Shown: positions 61,777-64,000 of the stretch, one piece after another | Position numbering within the stretch: the stretch's first letter is position 1 | Layout of the letters: each line of letters starts with the position of its first letter | NCBI RefSeq assembly: GCF_009939295.1 | Contig: NZ_WVIC01000025.1 | Location: 1-64,000 of the forward strand | DNA: 64,000 nt | Direction: 5' to 3' | DNA from: Petrachloros mirabilis ULC683 | GTDB taxonomy: Bacteria; Cyanobacteriota; Cyanobacteriia; Thermosynechococcales; Thermosynechococcaceae | Notes under the pieces: generated by a model | Told to the model about the DNA's origin: nothing | Database searches by the model: none | What the model saw: only the letters and a program-made list of their open reading frames with translations | Position numbers and translations under genes: made by a program

Positions 61777-62256
61777 TTATCGCTTCTGAGCCTGAAACCT
61801 AGCCACCACCTTATCCTGAGACAACTGCGGCAACGCCAATAAAAACTGCGTATAGTCCTCCGCAGACAACGCCATCAGACTAGGCACAATAGCCGCCAAC
61901 GACTCATCAATCGCACCAAACCGAGCCTTAAACAAAGTCTCAAGCGTGATCTGACGTTCAGCCTGAATGCCTTGTTGAATGCCTTGTTGAATGCCTTGTT
62001 GAATGCCTTGTTGAATGCCTTGTTGAATCCCTCGCTCTTCAGTGGCTTGCTCCCATTCTAGATAAGCCTGCGACAACACCATCAGCACACCTCGCTCTGC
62101 ATCATCAGTTGGATCGTTTAACTCCAGTGTAATCTTCCAACTCGCCAGCAACTGCAAAATCCTGCCCCGCTGTGGATTCCCCTTTGGCAAGGCCAATACC
62201 TCAAGGATCGCCTGTTCCTGCGTCACTCCCTTGCCCAATACTCTCAACCAGAGCAT
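61777..62256 (-). pseudogene. C-terminal part of a cyanobacterial PD-(D/E)XK (Rpn-like) family protein
   Basis: 159 residues from ATG 62256; the frame continues upstream to about 62342 with SGESWPAGIYWLGEALCTAI, then meets a TAA. Together this resembles the second half of a common cyanobacterial family (WLPGIYFLAESLRTAIVAIH...LWLRLLGRG...) whose nuclease core lies in the missing N-terminal half. The end FKARFGAIDESLAAIVPSLM is complete. It contains five GIQQ repeats encoded by a 12-base tandem repeat. Truncated, possibly still made. Confidence 0.6.
61969..62028. repeat. 12-bp tandem repeat, five copies
   Basis: GCCTTGTTGAAT repeats five times without change (starts 61969, 61981, 61993, 62005, 62017) and codes GIQQ on the minus strand. 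Copy number probably varies between strains by slippage, without frameshift. Confidence 0.95.
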
Positions 62257-62399
62257 GTCCTTTGTCTGGGGTAACTGGTTGATGGCAATGATTGCCGTAC
62301 AGAGAGCCTCCCCCAGCCAGTAAATCCCCGCAGGCCAGGATTCACCCGATGTCGCCGCAAAGCGCTTTTATTGTAAGAGAAAACGAATGTACTCAAAGG

Positions 62400-62640
62400 A
62401 CTTTGGCTAGTTCTTGAGTTGCCAGAGTGATTTCCACGGTAAGTTCTTGGTTGACCTGATTGAGCCACTTAATTTTTTTGACGGTGCCCTCATAGGGCGA
62501 TGGCCGTAGGCGAAGCCTAGGCTCTGCCTGTAGGCCGGTCGGAGACCATCGCACCACCCCCACCTCAACCTTGCCTCCACATTCCTCAACTGCGACATCA
62601 ACAATATCTGCTGCACCGACGCATCCTGGCGTACCTCACT
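62400..62640 (-). pseudogene. Tail of an unknown protein cut by a MITE half
   Basis: On the minus strand a frame reads ADIVDVAVEECGGKVEVGVV, PSPYEGTVKKIKWLNQVNQE and LTVEITLATQELAKVL and then a stop. It begins inside or next to a half TATAGCGG element (62629-62658), so the 5' part is gone. A short palindromic insert GGCCTACAGGCAGAGCCTAG seems to lie within it. Family not recognised. Confidence 0.4.
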
Positions 62641-62658
62641 CAGGTGAGAACCGCTATA
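62629..62658. repeat. Half TATAGCGG-family MITE
   Basis: GCGTACCTCACTCAGGTGAG then AACCGCTATA equals the right end of the complete copies. The other end is missing. Confidence 0.8.
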
Positions 62659-62780
62659 TCTCAATCTTGGCTCCAAACTCGCCCAAACCTGTCTAACAAT
62701 CTCCAACACAATCAACTAAACCCATGCAAAACAAAGGCTGGAAGCCTTGCCCGTACTGTAAAACCCTTGATTGACTAAAA

Positions 62781-62828
62781 AGCTGGTGACAAGACTCGAA
62801 CTTGCGACCGGCTGATTACAAATCAGCC
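62781..62828 (-). pseudogene. 3' half of tRNA-Thr (anticodon UGU), probable attachment-site remnant
   Basis: On the minus strand the anticodon arm GGCTGA-TTTGTAA-TCAGCC, a variable GGTC, a T arm with GTTCGAG and the acceptor 3' strand CACCAGC are intact. The D arm and 5' acceptor strand are replaced by unrelated sequence. Tyrosine-integrase islands leave exactly such 3' halves at the end away from the intact tRNA. Confidence 0.7.
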
Positions 62829-62868
62829 AAGCGAGAATGCCATAACCCTCTTTTGGAGAGACTTATAG

Positions 62869-62917
62869 GTTATCTCAATCTTTATCTCAAAAGTTTTTAT
62901 CTCAAAGTTTATCTCAA
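62869..62917. promoter_or_regulatory. Iterated TTATCTCAA sites
   Basis: Four direct copies of TTATCTCAA start at 62870, 62882, 62897 and 62909 (spacing 12, 15, 12), 41 bases from the tRNA remnant. The first 22 bases recur exactly at 36549-36570. Spacing near one helical turn suggests protein binding, for example integrase or excisionase arm sites. Confidence 0.6.
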
Positions 62918-62955
62918 TCGAGGTCTGGTGACCTTGGCCTGCTGATTCACTGGAT

Positions 62956-63171
62956 TTACTCTGGTGTTGCCTTTGAGCCTAGAGCCTCTTCCTCTGACCA
63001 TTGCTCCGGCCAATCGCTGTTTACACCTTCCACAATCAGGTCAACTCGGTTGATCCCATGAGAACGGCGCATTTTTTGCAGGGTTCGGGCGGCTCTTAGT
63101 GACTCTAGAGAAGACTCCTGTATAGGTTCTCCAGGGGTGGCATTTTGGATGACAGCGTTCTCAATCGTCAT
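62956..63171 (-). CDS. Small unknown protein
   Basis: 71 residues, MTIENAVIQNATPGEPIQES... with RAARTLQKMRRSHGINRVDL in the middle and an acidic end WPEQWSEEEALG. No family is recognised. It starts 14 bases after the stop of the 242-residue gene upstream, on the same strand, so the two probably form a pair, as in small defence or toxin-antitoxin-type modules; that is speculation. Confidence 0.5.
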   Translation of the reverse strand: MTIENAVIQNATPGEPIQESSLESLRAARTLQKMRRSHGINRVDLIVEGVNSDWPEQWSEEEALGSKATPE

Positions 63172-63185
63172 GGCTTGGCCCAGGG

Positions 63186-63914
63186 TTAAATCTCAATTTC
63201 AGTGTAACAACTGGCAGGCAGATGATCGCTTTCTTGTAATATCCTGTTTTCCAGCACAGAGCGATCGCGCGTGGGGTTGAAGCTTACAAATAGTGCCCGC
63301 TGGATTTTCCAGTATCTCAGGGTCAGTTCCCATCGAGCTTTTTTGTCTACCGAGAGCGGGTTGGATAGGGTGGTGAGCTGAACACACAATGGTGTTTTGA
63401 GGATACCACTTGCAATCAAATCCGTTGCCATCGATAGATCGAGAATGTAACAGGCCCAAGAACTCCCTTGGCGCTCATCAATGCAGTTGCACAGGTTGTC
63501 GATGAGTCCCTTGTCCTCTTGGTCAGATTCTCCCGCCATCAATTTCTGTTTCCAGATGGAGAGTTTGGGGTCTGGCTCGTTGAACCAGCGGGGAAAGAGT
63601 TCGGTGTACCAGTATTGTTCTGCTGGGGTCATTTGGTCTACACAAGCCTGTCTTGCTTCAGGTTCAAGGGCCTTCAGATCCAGCCAGACTTTGGCATCCA
63701 CGTACAGCTCAACCAGGAAATCCATGACATGGCGCTTGCTCATCAATTGACCGGGCTTTTTGGCTTTAATCCAGCGCCGCATTTCGTCCAGTCGGCCTGC
63801 CAACCCTGGTTCAACTGGTGTTGCCTCGGCGATCAAACGCTTTAGTTCCGGCTCGATATCTTTGGCTTGAATCCGCTGTGGCATGGCTTTTGGTGGATTA
63901 GTCGGTTCTACCAA
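63186..63914 (-). CDS. Unknown protein, possible nuclease-like fold
   Basis: 242 residues from ATG 63914 (63884 is another ATG). Residues 1-110 are helical. Around 160-220 the order is YILDLSMATDLIASGI, a CVQLTTLS strand, then a helix WELTLRYWKIQRALFVSFNP. An aspartate followed by a strand ending in Gln-x-Thr and a helix is seen in some PD-(D/E)XK nucleases (Q variants), but the match is weak. It may belong to an integrated element next to the tRNA remnant. No family recognised. Confidence 0.5.
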   Translation of the reverse strand: MVEPTNPPKAMPQRIQAKDIEPELKRLIAEATPVEPGLAGRLDEMRRWIKAKKPGQLMSKRHVMDFLVELYVDAKVWLDLKALEPEARQACVDQMTPAEQYWYTELFPRWFNEPDPKLSIWKQKLMAGESDQEDKGLIDNLCNCIDERQGSSWACYILDLSMATDLIASGILKTPLCVQLTTLSNPLSVDKKARWELTLRYWKIQRALFVSFNPTRDRSVLENRILQESDHLPASCYTEIEI

Positions 63915-64000
63915 GGGCTTCTAACAGATTGGCTTCCCGCTTTCTAGGACATAATGAATCCATTTGCTAGCTGTGCTGTTCAATCTCAATGGTGCTGATT

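Noticed and set aside
62781-62852. Functional tRNA-Thr (UGU)
   Set aside because: Only the anticodon arm, T arm and 3' acceptor strand are present; the D arm and the pairing 5' acceptor strand are absent.

Overview
The window is cyanobacterial chromosome. The evidence is a form IB RuBisCO operon (rbcL-rbcX-rbcS), a RuBisCO activase with a C-terminal RbcS-like domain, a chorismate lyase of the plastoquinone-pathway type, PSRP-3/Ycf65, Tic22, DUF2949/DUF3531/DUF4327/DUF1517 proteins, many Uma2 genes and frequent GCGATCGC (HIP1) octamers. The density of small palindromic repeats suggests a filamentous or Leptolyngbya-like lineage; that placement is an inference.

Layout. 1-8.1 kb: the distal part of a type III-D CRISPR-Cas effector operon. 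It holds Cas7, Csx10 (Cas5 with a helical tail), a double Cas7, a nucleotidyltransferase-like protein, Csx19, a Uma2 nuclease-like protein and a broken Cas7-like TIGR03986 gene. Most junctions are 4-base ATGA overlaps. Cas10, adaptation genes and the array are not in view. 8.1-8.6 kb: one miniature transposable element nested in another, both with direct-repeat flanks. 8.6-13.8 kb: an acyl-CoA dehydrogenase, a SemiSWEET and the RuBisCO operon. 13.8-23.9 kb: a decayed antitoxin, a Kef-type antiporter, an M23 peptidase, ComFB, citramalate synthase, a HAD hydrolase, PSRP-3, Tic22 and PrmC. 23.9-31.5 kb: a two-partner secretion pair whose 1,950-residue exoprotein ends in a CHAT (caspase-like) domain. 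32-45.6 kb: housekeeping genes (rsmG, ABC ATPase, PIN/TRAM, RibD-like reductase, acyltransferase, hemB, WD40) separated by repeats, gene remnants and tRNA-Thr(CGU). 45.6-61.4 kb: umuDC with a LexA-like box, rca, a pentapeptide protein, coaD, lysS, a peptide ABC ATPase, chorismate lyase, CNNM, a phosphoesterase, def and pdxA. 61.4-64 kb: an accessory tail with truncated genes, a 3' half of tRNA-Thr(UGU), iterated TTATCTCAA sites and two unknown genes. It looks like the end of an integrated element that continues off the right edge.

A recurring theme is small non-autonomous elements. At least seven families are visible, several with clear terminal inverted repeats and target duplications. Two TA-flanked families sit exactly at gene ends and supply or rebuild the TAG stop codon of four genes (cimA, a HAD hydrolase, a DUF1517 gene and rca).

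No database search was possible. Family names rest on recognised motifs and on remembered family sequences.
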